64,000 nt of DNA from Bin87 sp965262485 (GTDB taxonomy: Bacteria; Chloroflexota; Dehalococcoidia; Lucifugimonadales; UBA3495): NCBI GenBank assembly GCA_965262485.1, contig OZ253540.1:1-64000 (forward strand), read 5' to 3'. Positions 35,245-44,500 of this stretch are shown here, piece after piece. A program made the translations under genes and the position numbers. The notes under the pieces were generated by a model. It saw only the letters and a list, made by a program, of their open reading frames with translations. It was not told where the DNA came from and did no database searches. How positions within the stretch are numbered: the stretch's first letter is position 1; each line of letters starts with the position of its first letter.

Positions 35245-35742
35245 ATGCCGATTATTGTGATTGTAGCCATCATTGTAGTCGCTGTCCTAGTTGTTGCAGG
35301 AGCGATTCTTTGGGCGATCCGCTTTCTGAGGCATCAGGAGGCGAATGAGTTGAACCGGTACCTGCAAGACGAAAACTGCGAATGGGAGAGAAATACGCAG
35401 GCAAGCGGAGCTAGTTCGGGGGAGAGTGTTTATTTCGTTAATGGTGCTCCCGAATCCCAGGGAATCGAGATGCGCGTGTACTACTATGGTGGGCCCGCCG
35501 ACGGTTCCCGCGGCGACGATGACGACTTCTGCCTTTCAATCATCAGCCAGGAACAGCGCAACGGAATGATTCTCAATGGGTTTATCCGGCCCCTGGAGGC
35601 GATGCAGTTCGGCGACAGCCTCTGGAACGATCGGTTTCTGAGCGACGCCGGAATCATGGAAGAAATGATAACCGAGAAGAGAGTAGCCTGGAACCAGATG
35701 GAAGAAGATGTCATCATCGCCAACTTCCATATGTTCATGTAG
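35245..35742 (+). CDS. single-pass membrane protein of unknown function
   Basis: A 165-residue protein with an N-terminal transmembrane helix (IIVIVAIIVVAVLVVAGAIL) and a soluble C-terminal domain (YFVNGAPESQGIEMRVYYYG, DDDDFCLSIIS, NGMILNGFIRPLEAMQFGD). I do not recognise the family. GGAGG is upstream, although about a dozen bases from the ATG. It ends ahead of a strong palindrome and convergent to a VOC gene. Confidence 0.65.
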   Translation: MPIIVIVAIIVVAVLVVAGAILWAIRFLRHQEANELNRYLQDENCEWERNTQASGASSGESVYFVNGAPESQGIEMRVYYYGGPADGSRGDDDDFCLSIISQEQRNGMILNGFIRPLEAMQFGDSLWNDRFLSDAGIMEEMITEKRVAWNQMEEDVIIANFHMFM

Positions 35743-35786
35743 GCGATAATCGGCGATACCCTCCGGCCGCAACGATTCGAGAACGC

Positions 35787-35815
35787 GTAGGGGCGGGTTT
35801 CAAACCCGCCCCTAC
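35787..35815. terminator. palindrome / probable bidirectional terminator
   Basis: GTAGGGGCGGGTTT, one base, AAACCCGCCCCTAC: a perfect 14-bp inverted repeat between the convergent genes ending at 35742 and 35842. It lacks a long T-run. The sequence resembles a GC-rich palindrome seen repeatedly in some bacterial genomes, so it may be a repeat serving as a terminator. Confidence 0.6.
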
Positions 35816-35841
35816 ATTATGAGCCGTTGGTGAGTAATGGA

Positions 35842-36267
35842 TTAATCCAGGCCGCGGGTGCCTACCCAGCCGGTTCCGGAGACGTCGATCATCTCGCCGT
35901 TGGGGCCTTCGTACTTGGTCTCTACGTTCTCTGTGCGCGGGCCGCCCATGCCGGCGTGGAGCGCGTTGTTGACCTCGTCCATCGGCTTGGAGTTGTTTTC
36001 CATCAGCCGCTTCTCGATGTCTTCCAGGTCTTCAACTTCAAAGCCGATGTGGTGGATGCCTTCCCAGTCCTTGCCGCGCTCACCGGCTACGGCGTCGTTC
36101 TTGAAGTCCAGGATGGCCATGTTGACGTTGCCGTCGCTCAGCATGAAGCCCTTGGCGTTTTCGCCGTCCAGCTGGGCGACCTGGCGGAGGCCGAAGACCT
36201 CGGAGTAGAACTTGGCAGTCTTTTCAGCATCGTTGGTGGCGATGGCGATGTGCTTAATCTGGGGCAT
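35842..36267 (-). CDS. VOC-family protein (glyoxalase/epimerase-like)
   Basis: A 141-residue vicinal-oxygen-chelate protein with two beta-alpha-beta-beta-beta halves. Metal-ligand candidates are His in IKHIAIATND, His in GIHHIGFEVED and Glu in GPNGEMIDVSG. The pattern fits glyoxalase I, methylmalonyl-CoA epimerase or dioxygenase-like enzymes; the substrate is not resolved. AAGGAGGA precedes the ATG. Confidence 0.87.
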   Translation of the reverse strand: MPQIKHIAIATNDAEKTAKFYSEVFGLRQVAQLDGENAKGFMLSDGNVNMAILDFKNDAVAGERGKDWEGIHHIGFEVEDLEDIEKRLMENNSKPMDEVNNALHAGMGGPRTENVETKYEGPNGEMIDVSGTGWVGTRGLD

Positions 36268-36376
36268 TTTGTCCTCCTTGCTCGGTGGTTGGATTCAATT
36301 AGACAAGCGTTCCCGACGGGAGCTATTAGGGGCAACGATACCACTTTTGCGGCGGGCGGGCTAGTGGCTTATTGGG

Positions 36377-36557
36377 CTCACGCGTACCCACTTTGTCAAA
36401 CCAAACTGGCCTGCTGTCATTGCGAGGAGCGCAGCGACGTGGCAATCTCGTTGAGGTTGAACACACGCCGGCAAACCACCATTGCTACGGCGACGAGATT
36501 GCCACCCCCGTATCAAGTACGGGGTCGCAATGACAGATTAAAGTGGGTACGCGTGAG
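36377..36557. repeat. interspersed palindromic repeat, class 1 (copy C)
   Basis: The most complete copy. It has outer arms CTCACGCGTACCCACTTTG and AAAGTGGGTACGCGTGAG and the inner unit TGTCATTGCGAGGAGCGCAG through GGGTCGCAATGACA. It is in the same orientation as copy A and very similar to it over the whole length. It fills most of the gap 36268-36596. Confidence 0.88.
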
Positions 36558-36596
36558 GCTTATTGGGGCGGGCGCCGGTGTAGTATCTTGAATGAT

Positions 36597-37103
36597 ATGA
36601 CAACCTTGCCTGATATAACCATCGCGCCCATGACGCCGGACGACTGGCCGGCGGTGCGCCGCATCTATGCCGAGGGAATCGCCACCGGCAACGCCACGTT
36701 CGAGACCGAGACGCCGACTTGGGATACCTGGGATCGCAACCACCTGTCAGCCTGTCGGTTGACCGTGCGGGTCGGAGATGCGGTAGTGGCGTGGGCTGCG
36801 ATTGCACCGGTTTCGGCTCGCCCGTGCTACGCTGGGGTCGCTGAACACAGCGTTTACGTCGAGGAGGCGATGCGGGGTCGAGGCGTAGGCAAGGCGCTGT
36901 TGGCCGAACTCGTGCGCGTATCGGAGGCCTCCGGATACTGGACGTTGCAGAGCAGCGTGTTCCCGGAGAACCAGGCTAGCCTCGCGATACATCTGGCCTG
37001 TGGGTTCCGCATCCTAGGCCGGCGGAAACGGGTTGCCACGTTGAACGGAAAGTGGCGTGATACCATCGTGGTGGAGCGACGAAGCACGGTAGCCGGGGAG
37101 TGA
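36597..37103 (+). CDS. GNAT acetyltransferase, phosphinothricin/methionine sulfoximine type
   Basis: A 168-residue N-acetyltransferase. ATFETETPTWDTWDRNH and the acetyl-CoA loop EEAMRGRGVGKALL are typical of the PAT/MnaT group, which acetylates phosphinothricin-like amino acid analogues. SVFPENQASLAIHLACGFR is also conserved. The ATG at 36597 lies about 40 bases after repeat copy C; no ribosome-binding site is visible, so a leaderless transcript is possible. Confidence 0.88.
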   Translation: MTTLPDITIAPMTPDDWPAVRRIYAEGIATGNATFETETPTWDTWDRNHLSACRLTVRVGDAVVAWAAIAPVSARPCYAGVAEHSVYVEEAMRGRGVGKALLAELVRVSEASGYWTLQSSVFPENQASLAIHLACGFRILGRRKRVATLNGKWRDTIVVERRSTVAGE

Positions 37104-37125
37104 TTGGCGTGCCGGATCAATCCGG

Positions 37126-37153
37126 TTGCGGCGCATGGCAACCATGTTAGAAT
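37126..37153 (+). promoter_or_regulatory. promoter for the LLM oxidoreductase
   Basis: TTGCGG (37126-37131), a 16-base spacer, and TAGAAT (37148-37153) preceded by TGT, giving an extended -10. The transcript would begin about 65 bases before the ATG at 37224. Confidence 0.5.
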
Positions 37154-37223
37154 GGCCCAATCCAAACCAACGTAATAGCCATCTACCTATGAACCAGGCT
37201 ACCTATCAATCAGGAGGCACTTA

Positions 37224-38390
37224 ATGACGGCTCCCGCCCGCATGAAATTTGGAATATTTATGGCGCCGTTCCATCGGGTCGGCGAGAACCCGACACTGGC
37301 TTTGGAGCGGGACCTGGAACTGTTGCAGTGGCTGGACCAGCTTGGGTTCGACGAAGCATGGATCGGCGAGCACCACAGCGCGGGCTGGGAGACCATCGCC
37401 TCGCCTGAGGTGTTCATGGCTACGGCTGCCGAGCGCACGCGCAACCTGCGCCTGGGCACGGGCGTGGTCAGCCTGCCTTATCACCACCCCTACATGGTGG
37501 CGAACCGCATGGTGCTGCTGGACCACCTGACTCGCGGGCGCGTGATGCTGGGTGTTGGCCCCGGTGCGCTGGCGTCAGACGCCTACATGTTCGGCATCGA
37601 CCCGGCCCGACAACGGGAGATGATGGACGAATCGCTGGGAGCGATCAAACGTTTGATGGACAGCGCAGAACCATACACCTATCAGAGCGACTGGTTTGAA
37701 TTGCACGATGCCCACTTGCAACTGCGTCCGTATCAACAGCCGTTTCCGCTGGTGGTCGCTTCGGTGCAGTCGCCGGCTGGCGTGATGACGGCGGGTAAGT
37801 ACGGCGCCGGTGTAATATCGTTGAGCGTTCCCCGGGATATGGTGCGGTCGACGTCGTTGCAGTCTCAGTGGGCCATTGCCGAGGAATCGGCGGCAGAGCA
37901 CGGGCAAACGGTGAATCGCGAGGAGTGGCGTCTATCGGTGGGCGTTCACTTGGCTGAGAGCAAGAAGGAAGCGCAGGAGGATATTCGGGAGGGATCGGCG
38001 CGGGTGGTTACCGAATATTTCGGCGGCACGCTTGGCCACGAGGTACCCGATGTTCCCCGCGACCAGATCGTCGATTTTATGACCGACAACAAGCAGTGGA
38101 TCGTGGGCACGCCCGACGACTGCATCCAGCGAATAAAAGAACTCCAGGAAATGTCCGGTGGTTTTGGCGGGATGCTGGTGCGAGCGGAGGACTGGGCGCC
38201 GCGAGATAAGCTGCATCGCTCTTACGAACTCATGGCTCGCTACGTCATGCCCCAGTTCCAGGGCACCCTCACCGGGATTCAGACGTCTCAACAGTGGGCG
38301 TCGGGCCTCAAAGACATGTTGCAAGTTAACCGCCGGGCCGGTTTGGAACGGGCCACCCAATCTTACGAACAGTCCCGCCAGGGAAGTTAG
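37224..38390 (+). CDS. LLM-class flavin-dependent oxidoreductase
   Basis: A 388-residue luciferase-like monooxygenase using F420 or FMN. It starts MKFGIFMAPFH and has GFDEAWIGEHHSAGW, RLGTGVVSLPYHHP and RVMLGVGPG, typical of the alpha-subunit-like family. AGGAGG precedes the ATG. The substrate is unknown; these enzymes are strongly expanded in SAR202-type Chloroflexota. It is monocistronic, with a terminator just downstream. Confidence 0.92.
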   Translation: MTAPARMKFGIFMAPFHRVGENPTLALERDLELLQWLDQLGFDEAWIGEHHSAGWETIASPEVFMATAAERTRNLRLGTGVVSLPYHHPYMVANRMVLLDHLTRGRVMLGVGPGALASDAYMFGIDPARQREMMDESLGAIKRLMDSAEPYTYQSDWFELHDAHLQLRPYQQPFPLVVASVQSPAGVMTAGKYGAGVISLSVPRDMVRSTSLQSQWAIAEESAAEHGQTVNREEWRLSVGVHLAESKKEAQEDIREGSARVVTEYFGGTLGHEVPDVPRDQIVDFMTDNKQWIVGTPDDCIQRIKELQEMSGGFGGMLVRAEDWAPRDKLHRSYELMARYVMPQFQGTLTGIQTSQQWASGLKDMLQVNRRAGLERATQSYEQSRQGS

Positions 38391-38412
38391 GAAACTGGCA
38401 ATTGGCAATCCG

Positions 38413-38450
38413 GGCGCACCGGCCAAAAGCCGGCTGCGCCTGTTTTGTTT
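38413..38450 (+). terminator. intrinsic terminator after the LLM gene
   Basis: GGCGCACCGGC, CAAAA loop, GCCGGCTGCGCC (one bulged C) and then TGTTTTGTTT. It lies about 20 bases past the stop codon. Confidence 0.85.
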
Positions 38451-38472
38451 GATATTGGGGTAGCGAGGGTAA

Positions 38473-38503
38473 TTGCCCACCATCGCACCGTTGTGGGTAT
38501 AAT
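38473..38503 (+). promoter_or_regulatory. promoter for pyruvate kinase
   Basis: TATAAT at 38498-38503 with TTGCCC at 38473-38478 (19-base spacer). The leader to the pyk ATG is about 85 bases. Confidence 0.55.
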
Positions 38504-38593
38504 GCCGGGTAGAAACAAAAGCCTGAGCAAAGTTTTGAGAAAAGAATGCCGCCATCGGGTCGGACGGTTATCGCCAAAGCGGGGGAATATTAA

Positions 38594-40048
38594 ATGCGTA
38601 AAACCAAGATAATCGCCACAATTGGTCCCGCCTCCCGGTCGCCTGAAACTCTGGACCGGTTGGTGGCGGCAGGCATGGACGTGGCACGCCTGAACTTTTC
38701 CCACGGTACGCTTGAGGAGCACGCCGAGGTAATCGCGAATGTGAGAGAGGCGTCCAGACGAAACAACCGTCCCGTAGCCGTTCTGCAGGATCTGGGGGGC
38801 AATAAATTCCGCTTGGGTCGCATGGCAGAGGCGATACAGCTCAATTTTGGCGACCATGTTTCCATCACGAATGAATCGGAATCGGATTTGCCCTACCGAT
38901 TGCCATTCCCGGAGCCGGCCATCTTGCAGAGCCTGCGACCCGGGAACCTGGTTTACATATCGGACGGCACAGTGTGTCTGGAAGTGCTGGAAGTTACCCC
39001 CGATCTGGAGGTGAAGACCAGTGTGCGAAACGGCGGCAACCTTTCTTCTTTCAAGGGAGTGAACCTGCCGGACGTGCCCATCGACATGCCGGTGATCACC
39101 GAAACCGACAAGATTGCGTTGCAGTTTGGTGTTGAGCAGGAAGTCGATTGGGTGGCCCTGTCGTTTGTGCGCACCGGAGAAGACGTTCGCTACGCCCGGG
39201 CGCATCTGAACCAGTTGAACAGCCGGGCCCCGGTGATGGCCAAGCTGGAGCGTCGTGAGTGTATCGACAACCTGGATGACATTCTGCGCGAAGTGGACGG
39301 AATTATGGTGGCCCGCGGTGATCTGGGTGTCGAGATGCCCATGGAAGAGGTGCCGGTCATCCAGAAGAACATGGTGAAAAAGGCGAACGAGGCGGGCAAG
39401 ATTTCGTCCGTCGCCACACAAATGCTGCGGTCGATGGTGAATTCACCCACGCCGACGCGCGCCGAAATCTCCGACATCGCCAACGCGGTGCTGGATGGTT
39501 GCGACTCGATCCTGTTATCCGATGAAATCGCCGTTGGCGGTTACCCAGTGGAGGCGGTTCGCATCGCCGACGCTGCAATCGTGCAAGCGGAAAAGATGTA
39601 CAACTACTACACCGAGATTCCGCAACGCGATCAGACGCAATCAGTGGCCTGGGGCGCAACCCAGCTCACCAAGTCACTGAACGCCAAGCCCATCGTTATC
39701 ACCAGCACCGGACGGGCGGCGTTTGAAATGTCGCGTTTCCGCCCGGAGAATGACGTGCTGGTCTTTTCTCATGACGAAGTAGTGCAACGGCGGGTCTGTA
39801 TGGCATGGGGGCTGGCTCCCAAGGGTGTGATACCCGCGGAGCCGGATGTGGCGAAGCTGGTGACCCTGCTGGTCGACGAAGCGATGGCGACGGGGCTGGT
39901 ATCGGAGCGTGATACGGTGACGCTGGTACACGGTTTTATGACGGGAGTTACCGGCACCACCAACACGATCCAGGTGCTGAACATTCGCGAATATCTGAGC
40001 CACATTGGCCGCACCGCAGTACCCCACGCCGCTCAGGAGCAGGTCTAA
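38594..40048 (+). CDS. pyk: pyruvate kinase
   Basis: A 484-residue enzyme converting PEP and ADP to pyruvate and ATP. RKTKIIATIGPAS, ARLNFSHG, the Lys segment VMAKLERREC, VDGIMVARGDLGVEMP, and SSVATQMLRSM with PTRAEISDIANAVLDG are present. Two normally well-kept spots differ: the GPKIR-like motif reads GGNKFRLG, and LSGETAxGxYP reads LSDEIAVGGYP. The C-terminal allosteric domain is complete. GGGGGA lies upstream of the start. Confidence 0.93.
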   Translation: MRKTKIIATIGPASRSPETLDRLVAAGMDVARLNFSHGTLEEHAEVIANVREASRRNNRPVAVLQDLGGNKFRLGRMAEAIQLNFGDHVSITNESESDLPYRLPFPEPAILQSLRPGNLVYISDGTVCLEVLEVTPDLEVKTSVRNGGNLSSFKGVNLPDVPIDMPVITETDKIALQFGVEQEVDWVALSFVRTGEDVRYARAHLNQLNSRAPVMAKLERRECIDNLDDILREVDGIMVARGDLGVEMPMEEVPVIQKNMVKKANEAGKISSVATQMLRSMVNSPTPTRAEISDIANAVLDGCDSILLSDEIAVGGYPVEAVRIADAAIVQAEKMYNYYTEIPQRDQTQSVAWGATQLTKSLNAKPIVITSTGRAAFEMSRFRPENDVLVFSHDEVVQRRVCMAWGLAPKGVIPAEPDVAKLVTLLVDEAMATGLVSERDTVTLVHGFMTGVTGTTNTIQVLNIREYLSHIGRTAVPHAAQEQV

Positions 40049-40079
40049 AAAACCCGCTGGAATAAATCATCCAGCGGGA
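40047..40079 (-). terminator. intrinsic terminator of the gltB-gltD operon
   Basis: CCCGCTGGA / TCCAGCGGG stem (40053-40061, 40070-40078). Read on the minus strand it is followed by a six-U tract from the A-run 40047-40052, so it terminates gltD. It may also stop pyk read-through. Confidence 0.85.
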
Positions 40080-40111
40080 TTACCGGCGCTATTTCCGTGT
40101 TGGCCGGGGGG

Positions 40112-41560
40112 CTAGATGGCCGGCGCAGTTCTGGGCAGATGGGTGGCCCCCGTCAAGTATGCGTCAACGCCACGGGCCACGTCGCGGCCTTCGGCGATGG
40201 CCCAAACGACCAACGACTGCCCGCGTACCATGTCACCGCCCGCAAACACGCCCGGAACCGACGTCATCTTGTTGGCATCGACTTGAACGTTGCCGCGGCC
40301 ATCGAGCTCGACTCCCAGTTGTTCAAGCATCCCATCGTGTTCGGGGTGCAGGAAGCCCATCGCCAGCAGAACCAGGTCGGCATCGACGCTGAATTCGCTG
40401 TTGGGGACCTCAGACATCTGGAACCGACCGTCTTCGCCCTTTGACCAATCCACGCGGACGGCATTGAGGGTTTTGACTTGCCCGCCGTCGCCGCCGAACG
40501 ATTTGGTGAGAATGTTGTAGTCGCGAATGCCGCCCTCTTCGTGAGCGCCGGACGTACGCAATACCATCGGCCACAGGGGCCAGGGGTTATCGTCGTCGCG
40601 CTCGGTGGGAGGTTCAGGCAGCAGCTCGAACTGGCGGACGATTTCTGCTCCCTGTCGGTGGGCGGTTCCCAGACAGTCGGCGCCGGTGTCGCCGCCGCCC
40701 AGAATAACCACTCGCTTTCCGTCGGCCAAGATCTGATCCGACACTGTCTCGCCGATCAGTTGCCGGTTTTGTTGGGGGAGATATTCCATTGCCAGGTGAA
40801 CGCCATCTAGTTCGCGCCCCGGCACGTTCAGATCGCGGGCTTGAGTGGAGCCGCCGGTGAGGCAAATGGCATCATATTCCTGCAACAGCTGTTCGGCAGG
40901 GTGATTAACGCCAACGTGGACGCCGGTTCGGAACTCAATGCCTTCCTCTTGCATCAACTGTACCCGGCGGGTGACGATCGATTTTTCCAGCTTGAAATCG
41001 GGAATGCCCAGCATCAAAAGGCCACCGATGTGATTGGCGCGTTCCAGCACTGTAACCCGGTGTCCGGCGCGGTTCAGCTGCTGCGCGGCGGCCAGGCCGG
41101 CGGGTCCGCTGCCAACGACGGCCACCTTTTTGCCGCTGCGGGTGGTGGGCGTTATGGGTTTGATCCAGCCTTGCTCGAAACCCCGGTCGCTAATCTCTTT
41201 CTCGATGTACTCGATGGTTACGGGGTCGGCGTTAATGCTGAGGACGCATGAAGCTTCGCAAGGCGCCGGGCAGATCCTCCCGGTGAACTCCGGGAAGTTG
41301 TTGGTGCTCAGCAGTACGTCCAATGCGGCCTGCCAGTTTCCGAGGTAAACCTGGTGGTTGAAATCGGGGATTACGTTCCCCAGAGGGCAACCCATGTGGC
41401 AGAATGGCACGGCGCAGTCCATACACCGGGCGCCCTGCTCTTTGGCCTGTTCATCGGACCAACGGTGATAGAATTCGTTGTAATTCTGGATACGTTCGGC
41501 GGGGGGTTTCCGTTCCGGCGGTGTGCGGCCAAACTCGATAAATCCGGACGGTTTACCCAT
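40112..41560 (-). CDS. gltD: glutamate synthase small subunit (GltD)
   Basis: A 482-residue NAD(P)H-oxidising subunit passing electrons to GltB. The N-terminal cysteines for [4Fe-4S] clusters are in ARCMDCAVPFCHMGCPLGN and GRICPAPCEASC. FAD binding is through VAVVGSGPAGLAAAQQL and NAD(P)H binding through VVILGGGDTGADC. The start at 41560 overlaps the gltB end by 8 bases, giving tight coupling; a longer frame would lie inside gltB. Confidence 0.95.
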   Translation of the reverse strand: MGKPSGFIEFGRTPPERKPPAERIQNYNEFYHRWSDEQAKEQGARCMDCAVPFCHMGCPLGNVIPDFNHQVYLGNWQAALDVLLSTNNFPEFTGRICPAPCEASCVLSINADPVTIEYIEKEISDRGFEQGWIKPITPTTRSGKKVAVVGSGPAGLAAAQQLNRAGHRVTVLERANHIGGLLMLGIPDFKLEKSIVTRRVQLMQEEGIEFRTGVHVGVNHPAEQLLQEYDAICLTGGSTQARDLNVPGRELDGVHLAMEYLPQQNRQLIGETVSDQILADGKRVVILGGGDTGADCLGTAHRQGAEIVRQFELLPEPPTERDDDNPWPLWPMVLRTSGAHEEGGIRDYNILTKSFGGDGGQVKTLNAVRVDWSKGEDGRFQMSEVPNSEFSVDADLVLLAMGFLHPEHDGMLEQLGVELDGRGNVQVDANKMTSVPGVFAGGDMVRGQSLVVWAIAEGRDVARGVDAYLTGATHLPRTAPAI

Positions 41561-44500
41561 CGTGCACCGCCAGCAATTCGGTTTCAGCGCGCCGGCGGCG
41601 TTCTTCCAACACACGACGATAGTCCCGGGGCATGACTTTGCGGAACTTGCCGATGCTATCGTTCCAGTCGGCCAGGATACGTTCGGCCGGCCCGCTTCCC
41701 GTGCGGTCCAGGTGCTCGGATAGCAGTTGATGCAGCAGGTCGATGTCCTCCGGGGCTTCCAGGTTTTCGAGGTCGGCCATGCCGTCGTTGAACCTGATGT
41801 GGAAATCGCGGTCCGGGTCGTAAACGAATGCAATGCCGCCGCTCATACCGGCCCCGAAGTTGCGTCCGGCGCTGCCGATAACGGCAACTACACCTCCGGT
41901 CATGTACTCACATCCGTGGTCGCCCAACCCTTCGACAACGGCGCGGGCCCCACTGTTGCGAACGGCGAACCGCTCTCCGGCCCTGCCGCGGATAAATACA
42001 TCGCCGCCGGTGGCACCGTACAATGCGACGTTGCCGATGATGATGTTGTCTTCGGGCACGAAACCGGATTCTGCCGGCGGCACGATTACAATGCGCCCGC
42101 CGCCGATGCCCTTGCCCATGTAGTCGTTGGTGTCGCCCGCCAGGTTAATGGATACGCCGGGTGAGAGGAACGCGCCGAAGCTCTGTCCGCCCGAACCCTC
42201 CAGGTTGATTTTGATAGTTGCGTCGGGCAAGCCGGCCTCGCCGTATTTCTGAGCGACGCGACCGCTCAACATGGCGCCAACGGTGCGGTTTGAATTGCTG
42301 ACCGGCAGGTTGATTTCCACCGGCTCGCCGTGATCGATGGCCGGTTGCGCCTGCGAAATGATTTGGTGGTCCAGCGCACGCTCAAGGCCGTGATCCTGGG
42401 TGATACAGCAGTAGGTTTGCACCCGTTCAGCGCGAGGTGGGATCACCAGCAGACGGGAAAGATCGATGCCGGAGGCTTTCCAGTGATCCACGGCCGGTCG
42501 GGTTTCCAGTTTATCGACCCGGCCCACCATCTCGGCAACCGTGCGGACACCGATCTGAGCCATGATTTCTCGCAATTCTTCGGCTACGAAATAGAAATAG
42601 TTGACCAGGTGGCCGGGTTGACCGGCAAACCGTTTCCGCAATTCGGGGTCCTGGGTTGCAATGCCGACCGAGCATGTATTCAGGTGGCATTTTCGCAACA
42701 TGATGCAGCCGTTGACGATCAGAGCCGCCGTGGCCATTCCGAATTCTTCCGCGCCCAGCAGCGCTGCGATGGCCACGTCGCGGCCGGTTTTAAGTTGGCC
42801 GTCGGTTTGGACAACGATGCGGCTGCGGAGGTCGTTGGCGACCAGCACCTGTTGGGTTTCAGCCACGCCGAGTTCCCAGGGCAGACCGGCGTGTTTTATC
42901 GACGATTCGGGAGAGGCGCCGGTGCCGCCGTCGTGGCCGCTGATGAGCACCACGTCGCCGTGGCCTTTAGACACGCCGGCAGCGATGGTTCCCACGCCGA
43001 CTTCCGATACCAGTTTCACGTGGATGCGGGCATCGGGATTGATGTTTTTGAGGTCATGGATCAGTTGGGCGAGGTCTTCGATTGAATAGATGTCGTGGTG
43101 GGGCGGCGGCGAGATAAGTTCCACGCCCGGAGTGGTGTGTCGGACCCAACCGATGTATTCGTCAACCTTGTAGCCCGGGAGCTGGCCGCCCTCGCCCGGT
43201 TTGGATCCCTGGGCCATCTTGATCTGGAGGTCGGTGGCGTTGACGAGGTAATTCGGCGTCACGCCAAAGCGGCCCGACGCCACCTGTTTGATGGCGCTGG
43301 AACGACGGTCTCCGTTGTCATCCGGCGCGTACCGGTGATAGTCTTCACCGCCCTCTCCGGTGTTGCTGCGAGCGCCCAGGCGGTTCATGGCGATGGCCAT
43401 TGTTTCGTGGGCTTCGCGGCTGATGGAACCCAGAGAGATGGCTCCGGTGGCAAAACGCTTCACGATATCTACGGCGAGTTCAACCTCGTCGATGGGGATT
43501 GAATCGCCGGCTTTGAATTCAAGCAGGCCGCGCAACGTGGCCATGGCCCGGCTCTGGTCGTTCACCTGCGCCGCAAATTCTCGATATGCGTTCTGGTCAT
43601 TGGAACGGGTGGCGTACTGGAGCTTGGCGATGGCTTCCGGGTTCCACTGGTGGAATTCGCCATGGCGGCGCCATTGGTACTGTCCGCCCATCTCGAGTTC
43701 CTGCATACCGGGGAGGTAAGGGTCGTCGAAGGCCGAGCGGTGCCGCTGCAATGCCTCTTCTTCAATGATATTCAGGCCAATGCCCTGGATACGCGACGGC
43801 GTGCCGCTGAAGTAACGCTGCACCACCTCATCGTTCAATCCGATGGCTTCAAATATCTGCGCCCCACGGTACGACTGGACGGTGGAGATGCCCATTTTGG
43901 ACATCACTTTAAGTACGCCTTTCTCGTTGGCTTTGATGAAGTTATAAGCGGCGTGATCGGGATCGGCGCCGTTGAGTTCGCCGCGTTCAGCCAAATCGCG
44001 CACCGATTCCAGGGCCAGGTATGGGTTGATGGCGCCGGCGCCGTAGCCGATCAGGAGGCAGAAATGCTGGACTTCCCTGGGCTCTCCCGACTCGACCACC
44101 AATCCGGCGCGCGTGCGGGTGCCTTCTCCGGTCAGATGGTGGTGAACTGCGCCGGTTGCCAACAGGCTGGGGATGGCGGCGTGTTGCGCATCCACACCGC
44201 GGTCGGACAGCACGATGATCTGGTGGCCGTCAGCAATGGCCTGCGATGCTGCGCCGCACAGTTTATCCAGCGCGGATTGCAGTGTGCCTTGCCTGGCGTC
44301 GAACAGGGTGGAAATGGTGGTTGACGACAACCCGGGCAAATCGAGAGCGCGAACTTGAGCCAATTGCTCGTCGGTTAGCAGGGGAGTTTGGAGGCGCAAT
44401 TGACGGCAGTGTTGCGGCGTTTCGTCGAACAGGTTTTGTTCGCTGCCAACGAAGGCTTCGAGGGAGGTAACGAGCTCCTCGCGGATAGCGTCCAGCGGGG

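Noticed and set aside
35787..35815. An attachment site for an integrative element
   Set aside because: It is a simple palindrome between convergent genes with no second copy or integrase.
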